This document shows, piece after piece, positions 1-14,254 of a stretch of 64,000 nucleotides of DNA. The position numbers and the translations under genes were made by a program. Origin of the DNA: Lingula anatina. Its lineage: Eukaryota > Brachiopoda > Lingulata > Lingulida > Lingulidae. The stretch is taken from NCBI RefSeq assembly GCF_001039355.2, contig NW_019775436.1, positions 225,617-289,616 on the forward strand. The letters are read 5' to 3'. Below the pieces are notes generated by a model that saw nothing but the letters and a program-made list of their open reading frames with translations, did no database searches and was not told the origin of the DNA. Positions within the stretch are counted from its first letter, which is position 1; every line of letters starts with the position of its first letter.

Positions 1-1919
1 GATACACACCTTCAACATGGACGTAAACATCCAACACATCGTTGCAGGAAAAACTAGGCTCTGCTTCATCATCTCTGTCATGGTCTTGGTTAGTCTTTTG
101 TCGCCTAGTCAATATCACAGAGTCATTTGTTGACTAGTAATGACTATTATCCTTTTACTGCTGCCGCAGCTAAATACTTTCCTAATTTTCCAATCAAGCT
201 TCAGTTGAGCAAAACAACTGTATGTGACAAGTCACAGCTTCAATCAGCCTGGACAGGACCCTATAATCACACACTTAATGATACTTAATTAAGGTAATTA
301 ACAAAATATCAATCCCATCTGTGTTTAGTTTACATACTGACCAATCAAAATGAAGGATTTTCCCTTCTCGACATGCAATAATGTTCATGTCTTAATCAAT
401 GCCAGCTATTAATTAACAGGTCCCAAGAATACTCTATTAATAGGTAGAAAGCTGGCCACAGGGAAATGAATTACAGGACATGGTGCATGTCCACTCTCAA
501 GGGCAGAGATCAATATATTTCAGACCTTTATTATACAAACTAATTGATTCATCTGAAAGATTGCTGACATTAATTTAGCTACAAATAAATGTTGTATACA
601 AAAACTACATGCTCAATGTAATTATTCAAGATTTGTTCATTAAAAAAACTCATAAAGCAGGATGGAAAGAATGACATCTGGTTTTAGTTTGCAAGTATTT
701 GCATCCAAGTAAGATTCCACTTATTGTGCAAACAACCGTTTAATTCAAGCTATTGACTGTAAGTGAAAATCAAGATGATCATGAATGTAATTATTCTAGA
801 TTGGTTTCAGAAAAACTTCTCTAGTCATAAATTATGATGGAGAGAATGTTATCATCAAGTGTTTAGTCACCTTTACATGATGCTAAAAGCCCTATATACT
901 TAGTGGCTCATCAGATAGGGAAATAGATGTAAGCTACATATCCAAGTGCACATGACCTTAGTCCTAAACATACCTTCAGCTTAGCAATTTATCCAATGAT
1001 CTTGTCATGACTTTTAACTCCTGAGTACTATTTCAATTGACTCCAATGACATCCCCAACACAATTTAGATTGTATTCTGCATGCAACAGTGCAAGACTAA
1101 CTCCCATTCAAAAAGTACTCAGTTCTCCCTCTTGACTATCTGAAATGTACTCCCTCTCTGCCTCCTGCTGGCTATATATGTACCTGGGCTGTGACAGTGT
1201 CACCTGCTTTGTCTCATTATCTTAACGTAAATCCTTTGTTTTTTTTCCTCACAAATTAGGTTCTGTTTTGATATTCAGGTGTCACCATGGGCAAACGCCT
1301 GCCATGAGGTCTTGGCCAGTCTAGGTGGCAACAGACGCTGGTGAAATCCCCCCACACGATCTAACCTTTGAAAACAGTGGTAATTTCATAATTGAAGGTG
1401 TCATTAGGGGTGCGCGACACTTGGGGCAAACTTGTGACATTTTGAAACTAATTATAGGTTTGCAGCGTGTTCACCCCACGTGGTGTGGAGTGGAGACTGT
1501 CTTGGGGGGTCCAGCAGAGGGGACAACAGGTGCTATGCTCCCTGGAAGTTTTTTGGTCAATTTCTCTTTCCTTTTTTTGTAAAAATGACTAGAACTCCAA
1601 AGGAGTAATTCTTCTGCCATGATATCCAATTCAACCGTTTATCAAAATGTTGTTAAAACCTACACATCCTTAAAGCCTTCCCAGTCCAATAACAAGTGGC
1701 TATAATAAGAAAACTTTTTACAGAGAAGAAACTCAGAAAACTTTTTAAAAAGACATGACATCCAGGTCCAATTCTCTATGCTTTAAGTAGACTTTTTAAT
1801 CCAATGGCATTATGGCAACGTTTCTTATTCCTCTGTGCTCTGATGAAAAATGAAGGATATCTGTAATTAAAGCACTATCCAAAAAGGTATTAAATTTATG
1901 TAGCATATGTTTTACTTAC
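1..1919. other. Non-coding, no gene seen
   Basis: AT-rich. A G+C-richer block at 1250-1560 contains an 85-codon frame beginning with GTG, with no recognisable domain or splice context; its nature is unknown. Confidence 0.5.
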
Positions 1920-1971
1920 CAGATATTAACTATGACCCAGTCATCCATGAGCACCAGGTAAATTCTTGAAA
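1920..1971 (-). CDS. Weak candidate exon, minus strand (16 codons)
   Basis: Perfect donor CTG|gtaagt, poor acceptor (aaattgtag, no pyrimidine tract). Only one frame is open: SRIYLVLMDDWVIVNI. It is phase-compatible with 3023-3078. Confidence 0.28.
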
Positions 1972-4900
1972 CTACAATTTAGTTTACTAATAAATGAGAT
2001 GCCTTTCAATGTACACAAAGGCATCCAATTCCAAATTATCTACTGTTAGTGACAATCCTTATGATTATAATATATTTTAAACCAGTTTTTGCAGTGTCCA
2101 GATATACTCCTTTCCTCTGTACTTTACAGCTTCCTTACAATATGATCATGTTGTATTCCCGGTAATAGTATCTCCAAATGCATGAATACTCAAAATACTC
2201 CATCACGCTGAAGAACAGACTGCTTCCCCTTGTCACCAGAACAGATATAAGTGACAGAGCAGTGGGACAGATGGTTAACACTTAAAGAGATCACTATCTC
2301 CACAGAAGCAGGGCAGACCTTTATGACACCACTAATGTGACAAACTATCCCATTATCATTGAACTGTGGAGGAGCTGGTGCAATCAACTGGAAACTCATA
2401 CTTAACAATTTCTGTTATTTCCTGGGATCTAAACAGTAATGCTTGAACAAATTGTCCTGTATATAAGATTCCAGTCTCTTACACTGCATATCGAATAATT
2501 CTTTATAATTCTAACAAGTTTTTGTCCAAGCAATCTGGTGATAGTGGTTTGATCAGATGATGGGTATAAAATTGGGGGAGGCGGGGAGGGCGGTGGAAAT
2601 AAAGAGGGGGTAGTTAAATATACCTGTCCTTTTGTTCATTTCACCTTTGTCTGATACCTGTTTTGCTCATTAATAACAGGGTCTCTCCCCCAGAGAAGTC
2701 TCCTTAAAAGTCAAGTCCAGTCATGACAGGATGAAGTCTTTCCATCAGCAGATTCATCTGAACAAATGAGCCTCAAAGCAAATATCACATGTGTTAATGA
2801 GTTCACAGGTAAATATTGTGGTTGGGTGTGAGAGGGAGGAACAGACTACAGGCCTGGATACATCTTTACAAGAAATCTTAAACACAACTTTCATAAATTT
2901 TAATGCCTTTCAATGTGTTGTTGGACAATGAGGACAGCAACTGGTTAGGAATGAAAGGACTCGTTGGTGACTTTAAATATATGTTTACCTTGATTATACT
3001 AGGAATCATCTTCTTTTCTCACCTGTCAGATGGGTATCTTGTTCAACAAAATGCTTAATAATATAGAACTTACTCATTCTAAAGACTGCTACCTCCAAAT
3101 CCTACCTTATATGTGAATTGATTTCATCACATATGAATCTTAACAGATTGAAAACTTTTGCACATCAAATTATTCCATAGATTTCTTTAAAACTTGCTTA
3201 AACATGTTTGACAGTTGAAGACACTAATCCTTTACTTTCTTTGTTCTTTTTTTCTATTGTAAAGAGTCCTATCTACACTCTATCTAGCAATCTCTCTTGA
3301 TCAAAAGATGACCACCATCCCCTTGAAAGTGTATGTATTTACATATTCATATAGTATATGTATAAATGCATGACTTTTAAGTCTAGACTAAGTTATTCAC
3401 AGCTGGTCCTCAACTCTAGGTTATCAATCTATATTAATTATGATGTCATCAACAGTTTACGAACTGCCAGGTGATGTAAATGACCCGACAGTTCCCCTTA
3501 ATTATGACATCTCTGTGCGTAACATCTGCAACAGGCTTGCTCCTCGGGTTACGATAGATCAAATAGAGAAAAAAAAAAGATGAACAAAATCTGACATTTG
3601 TTCTGAAACATTTCTCTGTCCAATAAATGTAATTTTTACCTCTATCTGTGGAAACAAGATCTGGAAAGCCAATAAAAGGAAGTCCCAAATGTTCTTTAGG
3701 ATACTGTTATATTTGTTTTAGCAGAAATTTCTATCATACAACTCATCAGTCATGGAGAAACATTTCCGTTTTACTAGAAGGTATATCATATTGTTATGAA
3801 TTAGTTCCTCCTATGGAAATTAGTTTGTGAGTCAAGGCAACATTTCTTCCGCTCATGAAAATAATTACTTTCAGCATGAAATGTGTACTAGTATACCACT
3901 GAGTACTTCCCTCTATTATACTAACGGTTACCTTAAGCATATATCAAAACAAACAAGAATAGAGATTTGAGTATTGATATTCAAGTACATAAAAATACCA
4001 GTTTTAAGCCCACTTTTTACACAACGATACTTTATCTCAGAAAACTCCATTATTAGCCAAGGTATCATTTTTTATCCCATCGCACCACACAGACCAAGTC
4101 ATGACAATATGGTTTCTCCTTATGCAATTTGTATCAACAAACAAATGACAGAATTCTGTTCATCACTTCTCATAGCCCAGTCACACATAACTTAAATCTA
4201 AGTGCAAAAAAATCTGTACACCTAGATTCTGCAATATATCTATCTAGACAGAATTTTCAACGTGTCATTGTCAAAATGGCTTCAACATCTCTTTTCCTCA
4301 AAATAATAATATTGGAATATCTGTTTTACTGACCACTTACCAAAATATAATTTTTGATTCTATTGTTGCAAATCATCCTGCTGTACAATGTCAATGTTAT
4401 GAATAATTTCATCAATATATTTCTGTATCATTTAGTTAAGAAATATCAGTTGTGGTGATCAGTCTATGGTAATTACCATGCCAGGATACCAACCTGCAGA
4501 TTTTTTCTTTCTTCTCTGTTTTCTACTCTTTATATGACATGCTTTTTACATGTATATCGCAATCAACTAAAACTAAAACACTTCTTTCACTTTTATGTGA
4601 CCAACTTATTTGTTTTTCCCTTCCCAAATACTACACATTTATCTTCAAAACAATATGATTATTTAGTATCAATTCCTCTATTTACACCACAAGACAAACA
4701 GATATAATCTTTCCCTCACTTTCGTAAGTATTCTACTTTCTCAACCCTGTTTTCTATACTCACCAGCATAAGCAAAATTGTTATTATTTACAGTTTATCC
4801 CCAGCACATTCACATGAAGTGTTTGCCATTTGTATTACAGAACTCCTTGCACTGACGCTGACGTAAAACTTGTTTCGAGTGTCAGAGGCCCAGTAACAGG

Positions 4901-7900
4901 GTAAGCGTCCAGTTCAATATGTTTGTTTTCAAATATTTCTACCATCAAAACAGGTTCTTGGTTCACCGAGTCTAACCACTACCCTGAGCATGTACTCACT
5001 CACAATGAAATGTTATACTTTACCTGTCATGCAGTCAAATAGTTGTACAACTGAAGATTTTATCAGAACTATTTTTCATACCTGACCAGACCTGGCTTTT
5101 AATCCATACATTCTCCTCCCCCTTTTATACCCTTAACTTATAAAAGCACCATCCCACTTATTACCACGTCACTTGTAGCATTACATCATTATTATCATCA
5201 TGGTTGAACAGTTAACTCCAATACAACTTACCAGGTCTGTAGTTGTACAAACATTGTCCTGTCTATTCAAGTGCGACCTGTGCAATCAAGTAGAAAGTGT
5301 CCTCAAATGTTACCAATTTATCACCTGTCTAAAAGAGTTAAAACTTTAACCTTGGAAGTACTTAAGCTGCCCCTGATAGGAAAAAAGTTTTCTCTGATAA
5401 AGCACTGAACATAAAGCATGATGGGAAATGTTTTGTTTTATAGTTTCAGCGTAAGCTTTAATGTCCATGACGGGCAATATCAAATACACTTTCAATTAAT
5501 TGTCTGTTAAATACCTTGAAGTGAGACAGGTTGTTGACAGTTTAAGGAATATTGTCCTCAGATGAAACAAATTTCTTTGTTTTGAGCAATTGTTAAGCAT
5601 GGTAAAATATTAAAAATGACCCTAGTGCTATCCTTAACCAGCAGCTTCACATTAAGTCTGTATACATTGTTTTCAATCTGCTCAATATTCTTTATCTAAA
5701 ATGGGGCAACTCACAATTAGATCAATTTCATTCTCTTCAATCTTACAGGGGTAAATGCAAAATGGTTGTTCTGTCCTTAAATGTTGCCACTTATACTAGG
5801 TTCATTTCAATAAACTTAACTATTCTAATCTTTACCTCAAGGCACATTTGTACAGGTACACAAATACTCCTTTAAAATAACACTTCTTTAATACCAATCC
5901 CACGACAGGTAAAAAAATAATTTGAATGTTGTTAACTATGACTAAGTCTATCAAAACAGTGTGATCTACCAACCATCAAATTATAATTATGAAGTTGGAT
6001 CCTAGATTAATTAAGACAACTAAAACTTAAGACAACTAGCATTTGAAAGCCAATCTAACAGTGTAATTAAATGATAAGAGCAAAGGGAGACTTACAAAAG
6101 AAATCTAATTCACAGAGCACAGTGACATAGATAACGCATCTCTCTGACCACTGAGTGCACTAGTAGTTCGTAACAAAATTATTGCACGGAACCCTGTGGG
6201 ACTTCACATAATCAACGGGAACTGTCCTATACTAATTAAGTATTTTATTTAAGAGCCCCCTGATATCACATGGTGAGTAAATGGAATATTCAGCTATTCA
6301 CAATTTGACAGAAAACATGGCCGCTGTCCCCAGTCCTGGTCAAGAGTATCCAAAGGGCACTTACTACCTAAAATGTATAAAACGACTCTGCACTAATCCC
6401 ATCAAGGTGTGTGTTATGACCACAACTGCTACTTTCTTCACTTCCTAATCCTCCTCCAGCAATGAAAGGCAGCACAGCCTCCACATCCCACTGGTAAACT
6501 TCAGTCAACTTAGAAAAGGAAAGGGGTTAGGGTGGGGGCGGGTGTGGGGGTAAGTGTAAATAAGTTTGTCAAACACTCTGTGCTGTTGACTATATTTCTG
6601 CTACAATTTTCACACTGCTCAATACTTCTTGGTGTATATTTCAGGTTATCATTAACAAAAACAGGCAATGTTGCTTTTCTTAGCCCAACAAAAATCATAT
6701 ATACATGTATGATATGTACTGAACGCCTAAGTTTTTTAAAAAAAATTATTTTACATCAAACGAAAGTATGCACAATGTCCTAAAACTTATCCAATCCAAC
6801 TACTTCTCTCATTTCTGGGACATGGACCGCCATATATGTTGAAAAATTTCTTTGTGATTTTTCTTTGGGGAGGAGAGGGGGGGGGGCATCCAGATGCTTT
6901 TTTGTCTGTAATATAAATCACTACTAAATAATAATCTGACAAGTCCTAATAGGCTAGACTCTAATGATCTGATATACTTCTGATGCACGACAGACACAAT
7001 ACTGTCAAACACTGGCAGTGAATTAGAAAAACAATAAATATAAATAAAAGGTAGATATACCATTACATGTCTTTTCCTGTTAACCACAATATCTAGGGAT
7101 CTGTGGCAGGTGGTTGGCCGCAATGTTTGCTTGACATATACAATTGTGTTTGACAAAATAACAATGACCAAAAGAATCACCTTCTCCTTTGACCATGTGA
7201 CAAAACTGAAATCAGCAATCAAAATTTCTCACCTGTTGTTCAGTAAAAAAACAGGGTTTGCACTTGACAGCTGAGTAGAAGTATAGTGGTGTTTATGTCT
7301 ATTAGGGGAGTTTCCATCTGCATTTTCAAATATCATCTCAAATTCACAAGGTACTTTTTTCGTAGTTTATTATGATACATATTTATTGTCTTTGTTGGAA
7401 CTTCTCATGAAAACAAAAAATTATTGATAGACATGCTTCAAAATTTACTTATACATATTTGCCTCTATTTCTCTAAATCACTTTATTAATAGTTATAAAT
7501 TAATTTTTACATAATTTTTAAAGAAGTAAAAGAGGCTTTGCTTCAAAATTTAGATTATCTTTAATATCTTTTAAGAATACCTGGTCTCAGTTCCCAAAAT
7601 GGTCAAAAAACCATATGCTTAACATTTTTACCTTCTTATCTTAAAAGCATACTAGGAACACTTGAAAATGCCTCAATTTAAAAAAATTTAGGTCTAAATA
7701 TCTTGCAAAACTTCTTATCTTTCCCAATTCAGAAAAATGAAAATGTTCATCATAAACTCCTTATATAAAAAGTTCTTTAAGTCAATCTTTCTATCTGAAA
7801 CATCTGCAAGACATGGCAGTACCAGTGAATCATGATTCTTTAGAACTAAATTATGTTACTAGCAATTGTTCAAAATATCAGCCCCCCTCATGCTGATGGT

Positions 7901-10900
7901 ACTAGTAACTATAAATAAAAATAAAAAAATAAAAAAATAAAAATAAAAGTTTACAAAAGCAGATATGACTTCAAACTTAACAATAATAGAAAAACATGGT
8001 TTTTATGAAAATCACCTATTAGCATGAACTTCTCCTCTCTTCCTGGAGTTGCCTCTTATTCCTACTCTGGTGTCTTTTGTCTGAAACTCAACCCAAATAT
8101 CCAAACACTATTTATAAACTAAATTTCTATCACCAGATGGCAGCTGGTGCAATATGAACACCTGACCTTCTGTATCTAAGGGTGCTTTCCCAGAGATTTA
8201 GATCGATCTAAAGTTAAAGATTTAGATCGACCTAACTCACTGGGGGTTCACGCTAAATTGCAGTCAGTTGAGCGGGCACCATAGTTAATTACCCCCTTAC
8301 CGCTTTTACGGCCAAGCTGACAGTAATCTAGTGAGACTCCCCACAGGGACAGATCAATCTAAAAATCTATGGAAATGGGGTGCAAGTCACAACTCTGAAG
8401 TGACCAAGACAGGCACAATCACGCACAAAAATATCCAGAATGTAAATTTAAGCCTTAAATTCCTATACTGATGGAATATGGGTTTATGCACATTATTAAG
8501 TTAATGAGTAAATTGACATCTAAACCAAAAATGTAGTGTGAAAGTGAAAACTTCATATTTTGTTTAGGTCATCCAAATTCCTTAAGTCCACTCAGAATAA
8601 AGGAGGCAAAAATATGCACAGCGGCAGAAGAGACAGTTTTGCCCATTTACGGAAAACAGAGAGAATGACTTGTGAGAACTCAGGCAATTAGTTTAAGGAC
8701 AGTGGGGTGAGATGAGGACAAGTTACTCAATGATTAAAGGAAGGTAATGTAACTTCTACAGCCAAAGAATCCTTAATGAAGTTCTCCAAAAAGTTCAAAA
8801 AGAAAAGACACTATAAATAGACCACTTTTGCATCGCTTGTCAGGGCGTCTCTTTTGTCCTGATACAATATATGTCACCATCGTGTGTCCTAACTGTCCTC
8901 CAAATGCAAAAGATCTGATAGTATAGAAGAAGCCTAAATCATAATGTACTTTGAATTGAAAAGCATTCATGTAATATCATTGCTAAATTGAACTGATAAA
9001 ACTATCCATGTCCATTAAACCACTTGGACACAAGTTTTAAGAATAAATTCCTCCAAAGTTTCAGATGTCATTGAGTTATAACGAAGATGAATGGAACAAT
9101 TATCAAGTAAAGGTATTCTATTGTTCTACACAAATGAGACTTTCTTAAAGTATATTGCCATAAAAAAAATCTGAATAAGGATTCAGCTATTCCAAGGCTC
9201 TATTCCCATAGATTTTAGATCGAGCTATCCCCGCGGGGAGTCTCACTAGATTACTGTCAGATAATCCGGCTTAAATGTCCGTCCCGCCAACTACAAGCTG
9301 TAAGGGTGTAATTAACTTTCGTGTCCGCCCGGCTGACAGCTATTTAGCGTGAACCCCCAGGGAGTTAGGTCGATCTAAAGTAGATCGATGTAATCTCTGG
9401 AAATGGGGTGCAAGTCTTGGCTCAAACCAAGTACTAGAAGGTTCTTAACATAATAATAATAATAATAATAATGTTTTAAAAAATTCCTCACACAAATTTC
9501 TTTGCTCTCTTCAGTCTACATCCACTTGTTCTTTATTCTACAGTAAACACATGGCAAATAGCTTTGCTAAAATGTCAAACAGCACCTCTAAACTGTTCTT
9601 CACCATTTCCTTACTGATATCACCCAATCATGTATGAACCACCATACCCACATCTCTCTCAATCTGAATAAGACCTTGTGACACACAATGCAAAGGGTGA
9701 CTGAATCATCAATGCCACTGACAACAGGTTGATATGACATTTAATTAAGAGACAATGACATGGAATGCAATGGGACAAATCGTAGTATGTATGTCTTAAT
9801 ATCTGCATTTGTTGCTCTACTAGGTCTTTCTCTCTCTCTCCTCTTTTTCCCCTTCTAACACTGAAAGCAATTGCTGAAATTTCTCTTCTTGACACCATGA
9901 TACATTCAGGTAAACCTGAATTTGGTATTTATCCAACATTCCTTTAAAAGACTAATTTGAGACTAAAATAAGACCCACGTTTCTAAAATTAGTCTAATCT
10001 GCCCCCCCCCCCCCAAAAAAAAAAAAAAAAAAATCAGGTGCCTTGCGCATCATTTGTCAAAGACTGCAAATGCAATCATGAAAATGAATGGTGAGCTAAA
10101 ACTGTTACAAAAAGTACAAAAATAGAAGTCATTGTTTATACAGCAACTGACAGGAAAGATCCATCAAACATGTTAAGCAATCTCAATCCCATCTTGTGCA
10201 GCACCCTTTTTATGTAACAGCCTTTTATGAAAACGACAATATGTACAACTGATATTGATTTTTGATTCTTCCTTCTATTTCCTTCCATTTACATCAAAAG
10301 AAATTATTGAAATCAATTTGAAATTCATTCGTGGTTACAATCTCGGCAAGAATTAACAATAGGGGTGTATAAACTTCTAGCTAGCCTACTGGGTACTCAA
10401 TCACAAACTCAAACTTTACCAAAGCAGTATTTGATGAAAATGAGTCCAGTTCACCTGATGTAAGGTTAATGTAATAACATTTATTACATCTATAATGTTA
10501 CATGCAGACTAAGGTGTGAATTCTGAAAATATGTTTACTGAAATTTTTATCCACTTTGACCTTATTGATCTTCTTTTAAAGATGATAATAATTTTTGGTC
10601 TTTCAATAATGAAAAGTATCAAAGCTGTGTACTTACCTAAGTCACAAAACCCTAGCCTCCTTCTGCAAGTTTTAGCGTGTGGCATGGTGCACCTTCCAAA
10701 GGTATATATACCAAAAGAAACTGATGTGCAACCAAATATATGAACACAAGTGAGAAAAGAGTAAATTTCCAGCAAAACAAATCTTACAGAAGTCCTTCAA
10801 ATTAAGTGCAAACTTCTTCAGTTCACTGCCTCAATGAGGCCTACACCAAACCAGTACTTGCTATTTACTATCAGATACATCAGAGATTTAACTTCAAGGT

Positions 10901-13395
10901 ATTATATATATATATATTTCTAGGTCTTAAAGCAGCTTATTTTGTTTTCAGTGACAACCTGGTACTCTGTGGAATAACACAGCCATGTGGCAGTCTTGAA
11001 AAGAATGATCATTATCAGGACATAATCACAGTAAAATGAACAGCAATGACTTGTCACATTGACAATATTAAGACTGGATAATCTTTATCAGTGTCAAATG
11101 GTGGAGAGGATTAGAAAGTCTAACAGAAAAATCTAATTGATCATTTGTCTACTGGTATTTGGATTTTATCTCCAAAGTGATCCAAATATGAGAGCCAGAG
11201 AGTAATCCAAAATTTAAAATTGATCATGGCTTTATCTCAATTTTGACTGCACTTCTGTTTTGGTTTTATTTTTCACACAGCTTGACATTAAAAATGTAAA
11301 CTTTAAAAACGAAATCACAATATTATAAAATGTTTATTCTGTGCTCTGATATATTGTGTTATGCCACTTGTCACTCCTGGAAATAAACACTCACAAAATC
11401 TAAGAAGCTTAGAAAACACACATGCTCAACTGTAGAGCTATAATCACTACACTATTTGCATTAAGAAGTACTTACAGGATGAGAGCCTTCACCTCATCAG
11501 AGCACGTCACCTTTTACTGGCTTCAAGTCCCAGGACAAGTTTTTAGTGGTCAACTTTTCATCAATCTGTGGTGTGGTCAGTATCTCAAAACCACCTTCAC
11601 AAATGTTGGATAATCACTAGTGTCTTAAAGCAAACACAGATTAGAGGAGCTCAAATAGGCATTGATTGGCTCAGGTGCTTGAAAAAGATGTGAGTGCTTT
11701 TAAGAGAAGGCCAGTCTTGCTTCACAACTGTAACCAGTTTTTCGAACAGCAAATATTTGTGGTTTTGTTGATCTTCAGAAAAAAACTCCATGAAGGTGTA
11801 TGTATAAATTTACTGCAGCTGTTGCACTAAGGTAAAGATAAATGATGCTCTTCATACAGCATGGCTAATTTAGGATTTGGATTTAAGCCACAAAATCGAA
11901 CTCCTCTACTCTCTAGCAAGTGATACTTCAAAAGAATCATTATACCCTAATGAGAAGATGTGTTGTCTTTAACAATACTATTACTGTACTGTTTGGACCA
12001 ATATAGGCTTGGCTGAGACTCCAGCCTGAAATTTATGTCCTAAGATTTCCCCAGTTGGGAAACTACCTATTAGATATAAAAATAATGTAATATTTAAACC
12101 TATATCACTAATGAATGGACAAGGGATAAAAGCCAAACACATGCAGCTGTGGCAGTAGTTAGTCATGGCCAATATTTCCTCTATTGGTCATGCATTTCTT
12201 GACCAGACCAATCTAATAAATTATGTTCTCCTTCTTATTTCCCATGTGACAGTGGGACAAAGGAGGAGAACAATGTTTTTTTTATTATTTATTTATTTAT
12301 TTAAAAAAAATTAAGAAATTCCATATGAATATAGCTGACAGCTTATTTCCTTGTATAATAGTAAACGTCTCCAGTATCCTATGTTATTTGATATAAAAAA
12401 AGGCCTAGTTCAGGTTTATTTCCACACTTTGTGATAATAATGTATCATTTCAACATATTAAAAAAACAACGACAGACATCGGTACTTGACATTTTCTAAA
12501 AGTAAATAAAATAGCAATCATTTCATCCAGAGCAAGATTCACCAAATGTTGTCAAATATCCTCACAGAATATGGTCATTAACAAGGATTTGGCCTCATTA
12601 AGGTGAATACTTCACAAATCTTGACACTCACACGTGCTGTCTCCATGATTATAATAAGAGCCATCGTAAGTTGCATTCACATAAGGAATATGTCAGCACT
12701 TCTTTTTAGCATGGCCCACCTCAACTGATTTCCATGGAAACAGTTCATAACTGATTAGTATGTGTTGTTTGGCAACAGTTTCTGTAAGAAATGTGCTAAA
12801 ACCTATAAAGATTGATTGGTTGATTTTTATTGTCCTGTTTCTGGTAAATCACAATGCCCTTTAATGATATTTAGAAAATTCCAGATACCAAAAATAAAAC
12901 TGCAGAGGGAGAAAATTAAGGAAGCAGAGCTGGTGGCATCTTGTTAAATATCTACCTAAACCATTTTAGGTTTTCTCAGTTGTCACCAAAGAAAAGCTTC
13001 TATTAAACTCTTTGACAATATTTCACAATGATTACTCCAAAGACAGGTAACAAATCGCAGGTGTGTCATTAAATTTTAATACTTCCCAATTTTCACATGC
13101 AATAACAGGACCATTATACCAATCATATATATACGGCCAGACTATCCAATTTCATAGAGCATACAGTATAAAGAAAATGTTTTTCTCTGTTGTGACATAA
13201 TGTAGCACAAGATCCGCACCCGTCAGGCAAATGCCATGTAGTGCAAGTATAGATTTCCCTGCCGTGACAGCTCGCTGACGGGCTCTGTAAACACCGCAAT
13301 TACATCATTCATTCATTATTTCTCCAGTCACATCACACAGCGTCACACAATGGGAAACTCTACACTGGGGCCCCACTAAAATTGATTGAACCCAT

Positions 13396-13455
<60 letters not shown>

Positions 13456-14194
13456 CTAAAAAGCGACTGTGACTTTCACATTCATTATTTTTTGTCTTAA
13501 AATCTCTCCTCAAACATCTCCATATGAAGATCAGTTAGACTTTCCTTGATGTTAAATATAATCATTAGCATTCTGTGAGACATTACAATTAAGATAGCAC
13601 ATTGATAAGTACAGGAGTTCACCCCCAGGAGTGAGAAAGCATTTGTCTCTTAATTCCAATGATGAAGAAAGATTAAATATTCATCAGTAACATATCTATC
13701 ATTATCTCAGGAATTTGTTGAGATAATTACATTAGTAAGAGGTACAGCAGCTGCCACATACTCCCAGGGTATGTTATACACCAAGATAAACACATGGTCA
13801 CATAAAAATACAACATTCAGAATAACATGACTGCTGTCAACCATGAAATAGTATTTAAACATTATAATGTTAATATTGTATTTAAGTTACTCATCCGTGA
13901 CAGCATTAGGAAAGTTAGTAAGTAAACTTATCATGTATTTCACCCATTAACTTAAAATAAAGATTCATATCTAAATGCACTTGTTTGTAAATAAGTGACT
14001 GTTAAAATAACTGTGGGCAAATCAGAATTTTTGAGTTTACACTGATGGGTATCTTATTTTTTTCTGTCAGAAAATGGTCAAAAATGGAAGATGGATCAAC
14101 AAAAATAATTTGAAAGACTCAAAAAATATCTCTGGATCCACCCCTGTACACAGAATTATGAAGTGACTGGTTAAACACTCCACTTTCTTAAATA

Positions 14195-14254
<60 letters not shown>

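Noticed and set aside
1325-1582. 85-codon frame in a G+C-richer block
   Set aside because: Starts with GTG, no splice sites or domain; could not be supported as a gene.
12625-12690. Minus-strand frame IPYVNATYDGSYYNHGDST before a gtgagt donor
   Set aside because: No AG acceptor exists between the upstream stop and the donor.
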